From NCBI RefSeq assembly GCF_004379255.2, contig NC_056048.1:13849197-13913196 (forward strand): a stretch of 64,000 nt of DNA. Direction: 5' to 3'. This document shows, one piece after another, positions 32,901 to 45,763 of the stretch. How positions within the stretch are numbered: the stretch's first letter is position 1; every line of letters starts with the position of its first letter. A program made the position numbers and the translations under genes. The notes under the pieces are model-generated. The model saw nothing but the letters and a program-made list of their open reading frames with translations. It had not been told where the DNA came from and did not search any database. This stretch comes from Salvia splendens (taxonomy: Eukaryota; Streptophyta; Magnoliopsida; Lamiales; Lamiaceae).

Positions 32901-35900
32901 AGTTGCAATCGAGGGGTTTGCAACAGCAAGTGAAGATGCTGCGAGGGGCCTTCATAATTTGATGTTAAGTATGACTGATCTGAAAAACATGATCCAGAAT
33001 TTTGAATCTATGAAGATTGCAGGTTCAACTGCATGCAATATGATTGGGGTCATTCCTGAGACGGCGGTGGATGAGAAAAAAACGGTGACATCTCTTGAGG
33101 CAGCGTTGGCGAAGGACAAACTCAATTCACCCGAACTTGTAGAAGCTGTGAAGAACATGTTCAAAGTCACAACACAGCTTACCAAGCTTGCTGAGGATGG
33201 GCCACCCTTCGACATCCATCCTTCATTTGAACAAAAGAATGTAAGTTAAAAGCTAACTCAAACCTGAAACTTATTTTGGATGGTGAACCATTTTGGTCTG
33301 TACTACATATTTGAACAATTTAGTGCACAAGACCTACCTGATTTGTACTGCTGAAATGACACTGTGAACCCCAGGACCATCTTATTTGTTACAATGTGTA
33401 ACCTTTTTTATCCATGAGCCAATTATTTGATATATATATGTTATTATGACTTCGGTTGGCGTATACCATGACCCAACAATGGCGATTTAAATATTTATAG
33501 TATCAGCGTAGCATGACTTCGGTTGGCGCGTATCATGACTTCGGTTGGCGCATATCATGATCCAAGAATGGCGATTTAAATATTTATAGTATACGCGTAA
33601 GACGAATTAAATGCTTATTATAAGTAAACTATATTATAATCGTATGACGAAATAAATGATTATCACGGCCCAACTTGTATATATGTTATTATGACCTATA
33701 TTAGCGCATATTTTGACCCTGACGTGTTCATTCAAATATTAATCTTAAAAGCATATGACATATTAAAAGCTTACTATGACCAAAATGTACTATATGTTAT
33801 TATACCGTCGATTAGCATATAGTTGGTATGTATTTAATGGTTAGATTATGTATATTATAAGCTTATTACTAAGTAAATGTTTGTTCTGACCAAACGTAGT
33901 TATATGTTATTATGACTTTGGTTGTAGCACTATTATGACCCAACAGGAATCAATCAAATATTCTTATTATAAACGTAAGACGAATTAAATGCTTATTATT
34001 ACCAAACTCATCTATATGTTATTATGACTTCGATTAGTGCATTTTTTTTAACCTGAAGTGTACAGTTAATTGTTTATATTGTAAGACTTGTTAAATGCTT
34101 ATTATGATCATACTGCAATCAATATGTTATTATAACGTTGTTTAGTGTATATAATGACCCTGAATTGTTCATTAAAATATGTAAATATGATCAGCCTACG
34201 GTTTAAACGTATGACCCAAATGCATGATATGCAGGCATATTATAAGCATATGTACTCATGACCTACATATTCAATTAATATGGCCCAAACCAGGTAAAAT
34301 ACATTAGGCGTAATTGTACGAGAAATCTTCGACCGTGCTAATACTTGGCAGCCATGATCATGCCTGAATAGAACTGTAAAACAAGTTATCTATTACTTAG
34401 CTGGTTTTTTCCATTATATAAACAATACGATTCGACAACCATAGTGAATTGCAGGGTGAACTCGCAAGAAGACGCGGTGTTAAACAAATTGAAATTACAA
34501 ACGTACATGTAATTCAAAATTGTGATGTTACACCACAGAATGGAGTAAACAAGGTAATTCTATTGTACTAAAAATATAGCTTTATTGGTTACTGCTATAA
34601 ATATGTTTCTAAACTGACTCTGCCATATAATATGAAACCAATGGCGATTTCTGTACATCATTGACATACGTACACATTCAGTAATATTAATATTTAATGT
34701 AGGTTGTGGCGGAGATTAGTAGCTTCACGGCTGTAGGAATGATTCAGAGCTCGAATACAGAAAAATCATTTATAAGTGTTGGATCTGAAGAAGCACGTTT
34801 GTGTGCATCAAAGGTGAATGTCAAAATTTAAACTGAATTTAGAACACTATGTGTACTGCAAAGCTTGTTGAGTTCCTATATACGTATTGACATTTTTTTA
34901 TCCAGAGTGATAAACAGGAACGCAACAACATGATTGGAACATCATTTAACGGTATTAGCGTTGCATCAAATCAGAAGGGTAAAGAACAGGTACAAACTAT
35001 ATGGATACATATTCTTGTATGGACCCATTATTAACCATATATCAGGCATAACAACATCATCCACATATTATTACACTGCCTAATACGCACTAATATATAA
35101 GCAGGAAGGAACTATCAATGTTGAAGAGATTGTAAAATCAGCAATGGCTGACTACATGGATGGCGGTGGTGATGACGCTGCTGATGAATTTTATTCGGAG
35201 GCTTCAGCAACGAAAACGACACCAAGTTTGGATAATCAGCTTAGAATCAATGATGATACTAATGTATGTGGATTTCCATACTCATTATGACATCTATTCA
35301 TATTTATTATGACATCTTATGAACTATTTTGTTAAAATCAACATGTAGGGTGAGGAAATCGATGTGGAGGCCATAGTAAAATCTGCAGTGGAAGCGTACA
35401 TGGAATGTGATGAGGCAGATGCGGATTTTGTCACACCTTTCACAAAAAAATCAGAACCAAAATTGGGCGAAGCTTTGGTCATCACTGCAAACAAACAAGT
35501 AAGCTTTGTTGTAATTAGAAATGTAGACGTATGTGGTAGGTCGTGTACTTTCTAATCCAACCAAACAAATTATATCTACATCATGTACCACTGATCAATA
35601 CCTTCTACTTCTAGCCACATGACAGGCAACAAACATTTAAGATGAACATTCGCACCAAGACAGACATGAGATGTTCTAATGCACTGCGTTCACCATTTCT
35701 TGAGAGAGCAGTCACTGTGTCACGAAAGCTTACTCCAGATGAACGAGTAATGTATTACTGGTTGATGACCACTCACCACGGAAATGAGTAAGTGTTTTGA
35801 TATCATCATAGATTTTGGTTTTTTTGCCCTGAATTCAATCAAATAACTAATTGTAATAATTACAGAGAACAAATTATCTACAATGACCGAGTAGTTGAGG

Positions 35901-36942
35901 TCATGCTCTTGGAGTTCTGTTCGCTACTGCCGCATCATGAGGTTTCAAGTGGAGTAATTAGCTCCTTCTGCTCTGTACTTAACCATATGGAAGATTTGAA
36001 ATCTGTCACCTCTCCAAAAAGACTATTTTTCACAACCTACCCTGCTGTGAGTTTACCTATTCGATTATTTGTTAACCTAAACATGATAACTAACCCTACT
36101 GATATAAATATTTGCAGCTTTACACGGTTGTTATGAGTAATGGCCGGGATGATGATGCAGACAAACTAGACGAATTTGCCTCAAACATTGACAAAGAGGT
36201 CAGCGAAATACCACACTTCGCATGGGGTGACATAGATATGGTATGTTGCTACATAGTCAATAACATACTAGTACGTTACTAAGACAAAAGACAACACTCA
36301 TTCTACCATTGAGGACTAACCTATTACACAAAATAGGTATTCTTTGCATTCTGCGTTTCAAAAAGGTACTACACTGTGTGCTTTTGTTTCAAACGAAGAT
36401 CAGTGGTGATTATAGATGCTTGTAAAGATGGAGAAAACAATGACTTGCGAATCACCTACGGATGTATTCCAGAGGCATTGGTATGAATAAAACATTACAA
36501 CTCACAGTACTACAAAATAATTGTTGATACTAACACTTTGCATGCATTACAGAGGACATTCTTTTGTAAGTATTTATCAAGAATTGGTTGTCACAATCAA
36601 TGCAAATCGGTTATAAACGCTCCTATTCAGAGGATGAAGATGAGTTGGAGAACAACAGACAATGCAGAAGACAGTGGCGTTTATTTGCTTAGACACCTTG
36701 AAGTCTACATGGGTGAAAGGGAGGGACAATGGAATTGTGGACTAACGACAAAAAACAAAGGTGTGCTACAGTTTTTAAGAGCTAAATACAACCGTGTGTT
36801 GATGTTGGCAGGAATTAATCACAGCGCGTTACTCAATAAAGATGTGGCATATAAACATTTTGCGAAGGAAAACAAGAAAACCAAGATCAACGTAGAACAC
36901 ATGATAGCAAACTACGGATCGGTGCAAATGTATATTGCATAG
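29950..36942 (+). CDS. Ulp1-like (C48 family) MULE protein, catalytic His and Cys apparently replaced
   Basis: I read 17 exons: 29950-29995, 30075-30131, 30442-30522, 31200-31283, 31471-31647, 31722-32533, 32668-33240, 34455-34553, 34703-34813, 34906-34989, 35105-35263, 35349-35498, 35615-35787, 35866-36046, 36118-36240, 36337-36480, 36553-36942. All junctions use GT-AG and keep one frame of about 1147 codons. Start MVNTRASGSATTDGK; the N-terminus is Lys-rich and basic; residues of about 150-420 form a folded segment (EDVYVTLGLPIGG, FGWTSEKLRLREK). Acidic repeats (VEEIVKSAMADYM and VEAIVKSAVEAYM) follow, then a C-terminal Ulp1-like domain. In cysteine proteases of this family the triad lies in an HYYLVCF-like strand, an IID strand and an EDCGVYL helix. 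Here they read KRYYTVCF, IIDA and EDSGVYLL, so His is Arg and Cys is Ser. SUMO-protease activity is therefore not expected. Confidence 0.7.
33420..34300 (+). repeat. Degenerate repeats (TTATTATGACTTCGGTTGG) in the seventh intron of the Ulp1-like gene
   Basis: The 1.2-kb intron contains a loose array: TATGACTTCGGTTGGCG at 33446, 33511 and 33536, CAATGGCGATTTAAATATTT at 33477 and 33567, and ATATGTTATTATGAC or close variants at 33437, 33682, 33907, 34014 and 34123. Spacing is irregular, about 70-230 bp. Confidence 0.7.
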
Positions 36943-37669
36943 GTTAAATAAGTTTTTCATTTTGTTCGTTTCTTTATTGACAATGTTACCCTTGTTTAGG
37001 AATTGCGTTTTACACAGCTCCTGGATATCAAACACAACATTAAACTGTTTGATCTATTATAAATTATGAAATTTTTTTCGAGCAATACCATCTTATTGGG
37101 TTCCTAGTGGATATGTTTATCGGAAACTGGTGGTATAAACAGTACTCCCTATATTGTGTCATAATAGAGTGCATATGTAGGTCATATAATTGTTAGTATA
37201 CAATGTGTCAAATTATACAATCATTTGGGTCATACTAATTAATGTTATGTGTCATAACAAAAAATATGTTAATATAAATTTCAAGCAATCCACAAATATC
37301 ATTTAGAATAATAGACAACCATTTGGGTCATACTAATTAATGTTATGTGTCATAACAAAAATATGTTAATATAGGGTCAAACTATAACTACATTCAAGTC
37401 ATAACACATTGATTATATTTTATAACTCAAAAGATGAATTTATTCTATTGTGTCATAATAAACAAAAAAATAAGTCATGGTCATATAAATGTAACCTTAA
37501 GCATAATAATCTAAAAATTGATTCATACCATATACCTATGGCCAAAAATACAGCCACATCACAGTAAAAGACTGAACTTCATTAATTTCTATATTCTTAA
37601 CTTCTCAAACGAAGTGTTCAACATAAATGATTTAAACGAACATCACTTTAAAAAACTAAAAAACTTGTA
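36943..37669. other. Convergent intergenic region of the MULE
   Basis: AT-rich region between the stop codons of the two convergent genes. GTCATAATA or GTCATAACA words recur at about 37159, 37245, 37256, 37337, 37349, 37399 and 37452. A repeat pair GGGTCATACTAATTAATGTT is at 37228 and 37325. It probably holds both 3' ends. Confidence 0.6.
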
Positions 37670-40458
37670 TCAAACATCAGAATTTCTTCTGGACCGCATC
37701 TTTTCTTTCTCTTTAAATTTGTCGCAATTCCTAGAATCGTGGTGACCCCACTCCTGACATTTCTTGCATTGACGCATAGCCTTGTTCTTAAGCTTCAAAG
37801 CCTTCTCGACTCTTGAAGGGAGTCTACTACCAGATCCCTTGGTGCTGACAACTTCAGGTGGTTGAACATCCACTTCCTGAGGTGCCTCAGCCCCATAAAA
37901 TTCCTCCATTATTTTCTTCTTCTGTGCTGTAGACGTTACAACCCCGTCGGCAAAAATTTGTTGTCGAGCTTCACGCACTATCGATGTCAACTCATGGATT
38001 TGATCAATATCAACACACACCGCTTGGTAAAGACCCAACATCTCTCCCAACAAAATTGCTTGAGCCTTCTTCTTCTCATCAACATAAACATGAGTTGCAA
38101 CATCTGAGTTTTGGACGCCATGCACAGCCTTAAGCAAAGAAGATTTCAACCATCGACCTCCAATCAGATACTCCGGAATCAATCGATATTTTTTGTTCTT
38201 CAACACCAGGAAGATGTGGCAACATACAAGAGCAGTCCTCAAAAACATCTTACAACCACATACACAAACAGAATCCTCCACAGATAATGTGACCGACCAT
38301 GTGTTTGAAAAATGATCTAAAACCTTATAAACCTCTATACTTGAATCATTAGATATCGAAACCAGACTACAGTGGTTATAAGCCTCCATGATCTGTTCTT
38401 GAATTTCCTTGAACGCACCATCAGTAAATATCGTGGATGCATGCTTCTCAATCGACCATTCTGTCTTCAACTTTGCAGTTGTATTATAATCCATATAATC
38501 CAGCTTTGCAGAGTAGTTTCTTTGGGCATCAACTGCATTATTGAAATTCATTAAAAAAAATAACAAGGTTCGCCCTAGACTGAGTGTACCTCTTGAAAAA
38601 ACTATTCTGCGACTCCGAAACAGATGTCGTCTTTATCAACGAACTATTAGGAAAGTCCCTAAAGTAGGCTGGAACCCAATACCTTCTTGATTCGAACATA
38701 GAAACAAACCATTCAGAGCCAACAAGATCATAAGTCTCCATCACATTCTTCCACCTGTCTTCAAACTCAGTAGGTTCAATCAACTCAGACCAAACGCATG
38801 AATTCAAATCCTTTTTAAAATCATTATTTCCAAGAAGTGACTTAGGAACCTTTTCAGCTACCTTTGCCATGATGTGCCACATACACCATCTGTGCCGTGT
38901 ATTCACAAGAACTTTTTCAACAGCTACTTTCATGCCCAAGTCTTGATCAGTAATTATCAACTTCGGATGTATGCCCATGCATTTCACAAACTGATTAAAA
39001 AGCCAAGAGAACGAATCCGCACTCTCACTACAAAGCAAACCAGCTCACTGCACGGCCATGGTTGTCCTTACCAGTAAACAGAGCAAAAATCATTGAGTAC
39101 CTTCGATGGAAAAAATGAGATATACAAGATTTACTCGCGCATACTGATATATCAAATAATATGTCATAATAAAACAAAGTAATAACATAACAGATACATG
39201 CATCAATTTTAATTAATTAATTTTTTACCTGTTAGTTGAGTACGTAGTATCGAAAGAAACAATGTCACCAAATTGCAAGAAATTCATCTTGGCAATAGGA
39301 TCGCACCAAAACAAATGATTCAAACGACTCCGGGAATCAACTTCATACTCGTACGTGAAGGCATCACAATTTTCCTTCTTCTTCTTCAACTCATCTATGA
39401 TCATTTGGGCGTCACATCCTTCAGCGTATCTTCTGATATCCCGTGTATAGTTGCGAATGTCCAACACAGTACAACCAACAGACTCATAACCGCCCATCAA
39501 CTCAGTAAGCAGCTTGAAAGTTAGAGATGGCCCGATATTAGCTCCAGCACAATCTGAAATAAATTTTTGATGAACTGGTTCAAGTTGACGATTTAGCCTC
39601 ATGAACTTGTGGTGTTGTACATCAACCATGGGATGGTTGTGTTCTTCTTTAAAGTGTTGAATTACGTAACCACGATCTGAATCAAATTTGAAAGCAACAG
39701 AAGCATTACATCCACATTTTTTTTATTTGCGTCGTCTTTTGGGTTGTTGATCGTTAAACTTCTGTTCACCCTCTCTATTACACACCATGTAAAACCATAA
39801 GGTGATATCATCAACCTTCTTTGAACCGTTCTTCCTTGTATCAAATCCGACGCGTCGCCCATAGTTCTCGTATAACTCAATTGTGTTGTCCAAAGTAGGG
39901 AAGCTACGACCAACATATGGTTTAAGTTCTATTGGGCATTCTGGAATATTTAAATCTGAAATAATTCAAAATGAGAAAATACCCAAAAAATAATACCAAA
40001 CAAAAATAATCCGTCAACTGGAATTAGTATGCTAATAGGTAATAATAAACTGAAATCGCTTCATAATTGATACTACTATCAAGAAAATAATAAATTAAAT
40101 ACAAAGATCCAACAACGAAAATTAGTATGATTATACGTCATAATAGGATGTAATCGCTTCATAGAAGTGATACAACTATCCTTTACAAATATGGGTAATA
40201 CTAAACACACCTATAAGCATACATTAGGTACGTTGCTACCAATTCTATACTAACAGCCTGCACTAAAATGTCATAGCCACACGCCAACTAAGTAAGAGTT
40301 ACATCGTTACTAATATTGATAAATACGCAAGATTAAAATAAAGTAATATAAGTATAATTCTCCAAAGGATGTTTAAAAGGATAACCTGTATTCTGCACAA
40401 TGTCATCTACGGGTGACTGATTATCTACATGCGAAGTAGATGGCGTTTCATAATCCAT
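37670..40458 (-). pseudogene. FAR1-type MULE transposase (MURA-like), disabled
   Basis: Exons on the minus strand: 40386-40458 (MDYETPSTSHVDNQ), 39229-39956 and 37670-39100. Domain order: FAR1-type DNA-binding region (YGRRVGFDTRKNGSKK, MVCNREGEQKF, CGCNASVAFKF), MULE DDE transposase with Asp in VSFDTTYS, Asp in IITDQDLG and Glu in SVSESQNSF, a SWIM zinc finger (CVCGCKMF to CCHIF) and a C-terminal zinc knuckle CKKCQEWGHHDSRNC. Lesions: in-frame TAA at 39723-39725 in the FAR1 region, a frameshifting deletion near 39035-39050 (NHGRAV to LLCSESADSF), and a shift in the T8 run at about 38546-38554 (NLVIFF to NFNNAVDAQ). It would normally cut and transfer the MULE ends in the nucleus; this copy cannot make full-length protein. 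Confidence 0.8.
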
Positions 40459-41071
40459 TCCCGGATGTCTATATCATAACAAAATAGAGCAAATCTTCTT
40501 CTTAAAACACTAAACAATATCAATGAAATTTCAGAAACATAAATTCATACGTCTACATAAAAATTACTCACCGTATATATTTGACAGATATACAAGAACC
40601 ACAAATTCAAACACTGGATGGAAGATAGCAATTTAAACGGAAATGGCTAGCATCGAGATTTTGGAATGGAAACTCAAATGTTGACAAGGAATTAGACTAC
40701 ACCGCAATAATAACATCGACGGAGAATTTTTGCATATCTACAAATGTTAAGACTAAGCAGAACTACATTAATTGGAATAGGGTATGCAAATTCGACGAAA
40801 GATTGAAGGAGAAGAAATTATGGGCTAATACACTACACTAAAGAGCAGTTAGTGGAGAGAAGACGGAGCACAATTATAGGAATTACAATAACTAACAATA
40901 TACTGCATTTACTTAATTAACCTTTGTAGATTATAAATAATTAAAATAATAATATTTTCTAATTAAATCTGGCGGTTAAATACTTTAATCTTAAGATTAG
41001 ATTGTCTCATCCAATGGATGTAAAACGGTCTGTAATTCTTGGTTTAAGGCCATTTTTGTTTTGATCAAATA

Positions 41072-41073
<2 letters not shown>
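40459..41073 (-). promoter_or_regulatory. Right end of the MULE and probable upstream region of the transposase gene
   Basis: The segment lies between the start codon of the transposase gene and the right TIR. It contains no coding signal. The TIR (about 41000-41073) would, as in other MULEs, serve as transposase binding site and part of the promoter; this role is inferred from the family. Confidence 0.4.
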
Positions 41074-41128
<55 letters not shown>

Positions 41129-41133
<5 letters not shown>

Positions 41134-42596
41134 GGGTTTGGTGCCCCTTGCACAGCGGAAATTATGCATTCACAAATAAATATAAATTACAGATCTATTT
41201 GACCGATTATGAGATTAATTGAATCACATGTTAAACATTAAATTGCATCCAAGAACGCACATAATTCATGTAAAAGGAATTAAAAACTAAAACATGAATT
41301 CCTACGGTTTAGAATTACCGATATGATTCTCCAAAGAATCATCGATTGCTTGCGCCTTCTCCACGTGATGTTCTTCGTACTCAACCACGAACCTTCTAAT
41401 CTGTATCCCGAACTCAGAATCTGACCTTTGGGTGGGCAAAGCTTGTTAGAATTGAAAGGACTTAACTAGGCAGAAGACTGAACTTCAGCTCCGGGAAACT
41501 GAAAATTTCGTCCACTCACTGGAGAGAGGGAGCACGAAATTTTATCATTAAAATCAATTAATTTAGTCTTCTATTTAGTCTCTTTTATATAGAGTTATGA
41601 TGGGTCAGATTAGGGATCCATGGAGGTTGGACTTGGGCCAAACCTGTTGGACTTTTACTAATTAAATTGAGCCACAATTTAATACAAGTCCAATAGAATA
41701 TTATTATCATCCACTATAGTATAATAATATTGACTGCACGTCCAATCCCAAATACGAGTAATCCGGGCTTTACCTCTTTAATTTATTATTCCCGTGTTTA
41801 AGATATAAATATCCATTAATTAATTTAAGTATGCTATCTGACTTTAATTAATTAATATCTTTTTCCAAGAGTTGTCTAGTTCAAAATCTTTATTTATTAT
41901 TCTGGAATAAATTCCAATCGGCCGGGTTTCTGAATAATAAAACCTTTTTCGAACACTCTTGAGGATATTATCAAACTGGACTCACCCAGCACACGATTCA
42001 TTGCAATAACAATACTAGCACCTCTAGACATTAATCACCACTACCCATGATATCAGGATTCTTGGATTGCGAAAAATCCGCACCATTTGATAAATCAAAG
42101 TAGTGCATAATCAATATCGTATGCTCAATGTTATATCAACAATGATTAAGAAATAACAATCACCTAGACCTCGTCTTTCAGTAAATAGCAATAAAGACTT
42201 ATCTCAACTGTTAGATCCTTCAGTGCTATACCACACCAGTGTCGTTTATTTCCTAAGGTAAGGAAACATGCGGACTGACACTGCAACCTTTCACGATAGG
42301 TAGCCAAAGCCTATCTAGGTTGTGAAATTCTATTTCTCTTCTACAAATGACCGACTGCGTCACCTTTTGTGAACGTCGTTCACGACCAGTCTACTATGCA
42401 GAAGAATTAGACTTATTTGCTTCTTATACATTTAAATGTTTGAGAAACATCTTATAAATGCATAAGCAAACACCAATGCGATAAAATTACTTCTTCTCGC
42501 ATTGGGTTAAAAGTGGATTGTAGAGTTTATTGTATACAAGCAATTCTATCCGTGCAACATGCTCGAAATATGCTTTTCAGTATACCAATCCTAACA
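41129..42596 (-). repeat. Copia 3' LTR
   Basis: Plus-strand reading TGTTGGGGTTTGGTGCCCC to CAGTATACCAATCCTAACA, i.e. TG...CA ends with a short terminal inversion (TGTTRGG/CCTAACA). A minus-strand TATA-like sequence (CTCTATATAAAAGAGAC) lies near 41580-41597. Confidence 0.85.
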
Positions 42597-42597
42597 A

Positions 42598-42609
42598 TCT
42601 CCCACTTAT
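42598..42609 (-). other. Polypurine tract of the copia element
   Basis: On the minus strand AAGTGGGAGAT immediately precedes the TGTTAGG start of the 3' LTR. This is the standard site for plus-strand priming in plant copia elements. Confidence 0.75.
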
Positions 42610-45370
42610 ACTCAAAATCATGCTTTCGAGTATACCCACTGCCAAAACTCTCCCACTTATACTCTAAGCAGGTCTTGGGCCATGATACATCGAACTACCG
42701 TACTTTTCACCTCATGTGTAAAACATGTTGCCATATAGGCATTTTGTGAAATGTTCTGCCAGGTTGTTCTCTGATGATATCTTGGACACCATAACGTCTT
42801 GCTGCGCACTTAATCCTTAATTAATTTCATACTTCATCTCTATGTGATTGCTTAGCTTTATCAGATCGTGTTTCCCTCGAGTTAGACATATGACTAGGGT
42901 ACTTATAACATAATATAATACTCATACACATACTCGGAATCACGGTCAAAGCTATTAAGAAGTTACTGAGATTAACAACTACCTTAGTAGTTTCTGATGA
43001 AACCACACTTGTAATTTTCATGATAGAGTCTGTGATGTAATCACACTCCTTCATGACTCAGTTTTCAACTCCTAACGTTAACACATAGTCAGAGGATAAC
43101 TCGATCACCGATCAATTATAAAATAGAGTCGATGTAACCTAAAGGACATACATGGATGTCTGGTAAACTAGAGCATACCGTTTAGTCTTTTTCAAGTACT
43201 ATAGTATATTCTTTACCCAATCCAATGTCCTTGGCCATGGTTAAAATGATATCATGCTTTTATGTCAACGGCAAAGCTAATATCTAACTTAATACACATC
43301 ATAACATATATGAGACTTCTAATTATGGAACTTGTCTCATTCTTCTTGATCTCATTCAATGTGAAAAACACTTACTAGAGACAAGATAATTCCATCTAGA
43401 AAAGTAAAACCTTTTCTTGGAATTTCCAATGCTAAAGTGTCTAAGTATTATGTAGATGTAGGATTCTTTAAGAAACATAACATTCTTTTTCTAGCAATCT
43501 GATGACATAGATGCTTAGAATGTAACTAGATTATCTTAAATTCATCATCCTTAAACTGGGTAGACGACCAGTTTCCTATGCTAGATAACCCTCTTAGTTG
43601 TTTATCAACTGTTATAGATGTCATCATCGTAGAGTACCAAGAATACCAAATATAGTGCACTTTCAACTTTCTTGTCTTGTATTACATAACCGTTAAGATG
43701 TTCCATACATATGATCTCCTCAAAACTTCTACTTAAAGAAAACTGCCTTGACAATCATAGTACATACATCCTAATTTATGTAGGCTACAATAGACAATAT
43801 ACAGATCGACTTAGGTAAAAATGGCAAGCAAGAATATAATTCTCTCTGGGTATAACCCTTTGCCATTATTAGCCTTTTGAGATCCATGCTTACACTTGCA
43901 GGTCCACTAGCTCCCACTGACTGAAATAGTCTATGGGTAGTATCGCAAGTCTTGCAAACATTCTTGTCTATTTAAGATTGTTATTCAGAATCTATCATCT
44001 TATCAAGAATGATTATCTGAATAAGTCATTGCGTCCTTGTAGTTACAGGGATTATGTTCAAGTTGATCTAAGACAGAGTCTTAAGACTCTTTTAGACCCA
44101 TGAACTTATTATGTTCGCAAAGAACGCTCCCACTACGACACGACTCTTACAATCTTAGGTACAAACGTTGATTTTCTTAGTGCATAAGTTTCTAAGGGTA
44201 TGACTTCTTGGTTAAGATGGAAAATAGATATTCTCATTATCTTGAGAATTATTATGTTTGTTAGGCTTGTAGTTCTCCTCATAATCTTCATCAAAGAATC
44301 TAGTATTCGTGTAAACAAACACATATCTTGCCGTGAAGATTATAAAACCTGTACCTTTTCTATCATTTGGGACAACCTTAAAACATACCTCAGTACACAA
44401 CTCCAATTACTTGGATATCTTTTCCAAAACATGTGTTGGAATAACTCCACACCTTGAGATGTGCTGGATTAGACTTGCCTCTAGTCCACAACTCATGTGT
44501 TGTAGAAGGTACTGATGTTATAGTAGTTTCTTTAAGGTATAATTCGCTGTTTCCAACGTATATCCCATCAATGATAAGGTGTTATTGAGTAAAACTGTTC
44601 ACTTATCGAACTTGTCTTCGAGAGACTTCGATATCTTCTTATATGACTATCCCATTCTTTAGAAGAATGCTTGGAGTAGTCAACTAGGGTTTAACTCCCA
44701 CTACTGATCTTAACTCATTTGCTCGTCTCCCATGGTGTAAACTATTGAGACTTACTAGTCTTTCTATGTTGCATCTCTATAAGTATTCTGAATCTCTTGA
44801 ACCACCAAAGGATTCTAACTTATAGTGCATCAACCAGACTTACTTGACCTTTAAGCTATTTAACAAACAAGTTGTTAAAATCTTGATAGTCACTTGAGTT
44901 AGACAAAATAAGTTTGACCAATTACTAAGTATTTTCTTGGCCTTAAGTCTAAGTGCCATAAATACTTTATTGTTCAGTGTATAAGAAGTTGAACTGTTGT
45001 GTTAAACTCAATCTTGTTCCAGTTACATTGTTTAGATACTATGATGTATAATTTGTTTTTCTATGGTACCATGATTGATATTCGATCCACATTTCTCAAT
45101 AATGCAAGCATTATAAAATGAAATTGAACATCGTAGAATCATAAATGAGTTTAGAAACTGAATATAAATTCATTCTAAACAAGACTGTACCAATAAAACA
45201 AAATCTCTAACATCAAAACAAAACAATAAAGTGAGCATAAATAAATAGCTCCCAGTGCAACAACTGCCCAACTGGATGTAGATCTCTCCTTTAGAAGTTG
45301 CATTATTATCTAAGCCATTGTCCTTCTATATAAGAGGTCAATCCGACTTACAATGCATCTTCTCTTTGCC
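42610..45370 (-). pseudogene. Eroded copia pol (integrase end and reverse transcriptase traces)
   Basis: Short minus-strand matches appear in the right order. At 44212-44370 KGTGFIIFTARYVFVYTNTR with FFDEDYEENYKPNK resembles the integrase C-terminal part (KGFYFYNP, VFVSRNARFLE). At about 43880-43800 MAKGYTQRE, then PKSICILSIVAYIN and DVCTMIVKAV, resembles the RT segment LVAKGYTQKEG ... MDVKTAFLNG. At about 43670-43620 LVFLVLYDDDIYNS resembles the YVDD catalytic region. Stops and frameshifts are frequent, and the first catalytic Asp of RT is changed. RNase H is not recognisable. Confidence 0.6.
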
Positions 45371-45373
45371 TTT

Positions 45374-45763
45374 TCACCAAATATTTTTTTTTCTTGCCTT
45401 TCTTGCTTTCAGCAGGCATTGATGACAATTCAGCTCTTCCCTCTTTCCATTGCTAGTCTCCTGTTCGATTGAACTAAGACATATGAAAGATACAACCTTA
45501 ATGAATTCGTCAAGTATCATGTTATCTTCCTCCAATAGTAATAATGTGAATATAATGCCAAAGGTTTCCAACTTTTCAGTAGCAACCTTCATATAATCAC
45601 TTCCTATTACATTTGGCGATGAAGTGAGTGTAGAAACTATTTGAGTAACTGAATCAGAAGATTCATCAAAACTTTCTATCTCTTTTGGATGTTCCAATAG
45701 AATCTGGACAACATCCTCATTGGATATCTCTTTATCATCAATAAAAACCAAGACTTGTCTCAC
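45374..45763 (-). CDS. 129-codon ORF in the copia interior, possible gag remnant
   Basis: Open minus-strand frame starting MRQVLVFIDDKEISNED, acidic in the middle and ending in a basic tail (KARKARKKNIW). Its location between the leader and the pol traces is where gag is expected, but no CCHC zinc knuckle is seen. I do not recognise a family; it may be a chance survivor. Confidence 0.3.
   Translation of the reverse strand: MRQVLVFIDDKEISNEDVVQILLEHPKEIESFDESSDSVTQIVSTLTSSPNVIGSDYMKVATEKLETFGIIFTLLLLEEDNMILDEFIKVVSFICLSSIEQETSNGKREELNCHQCLLKARKARKKNIW

Larger units (their letters stand above)
29451..41073. mobile_element. MULE with convergent Ulp1-like gene and FAR1-type transposase gene
   Basis: The left end GGGTATTCATCTATCAAAAT and the complement of the right end GGTATTTGATCAAAACAAAA are related, and both continue through CCTTAA and TACAGACC, giving degenerate TIRs of about 60-70 bp. 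It carries a plus-strand Ulp1-like gene (29950-36942) and a minus-strand MURA-type transposase gene (37670-40458). This combination is known from Ulp1-containing MULEs (the Kaonashi type of Arabidopsis and CUMULE of melon). The element sits in TA repeats, so the target duplication cannot be read. Confidence 0.75.

Noticed and set aside
29451..41073. CRISPR-like or phage-like system suggested by repeated short motifs and a protease gene
   Set aside because: Introns, FAR1/MURA transposase and TIRs show a plant MULE; the repeats are irregular and without uniform spacers.
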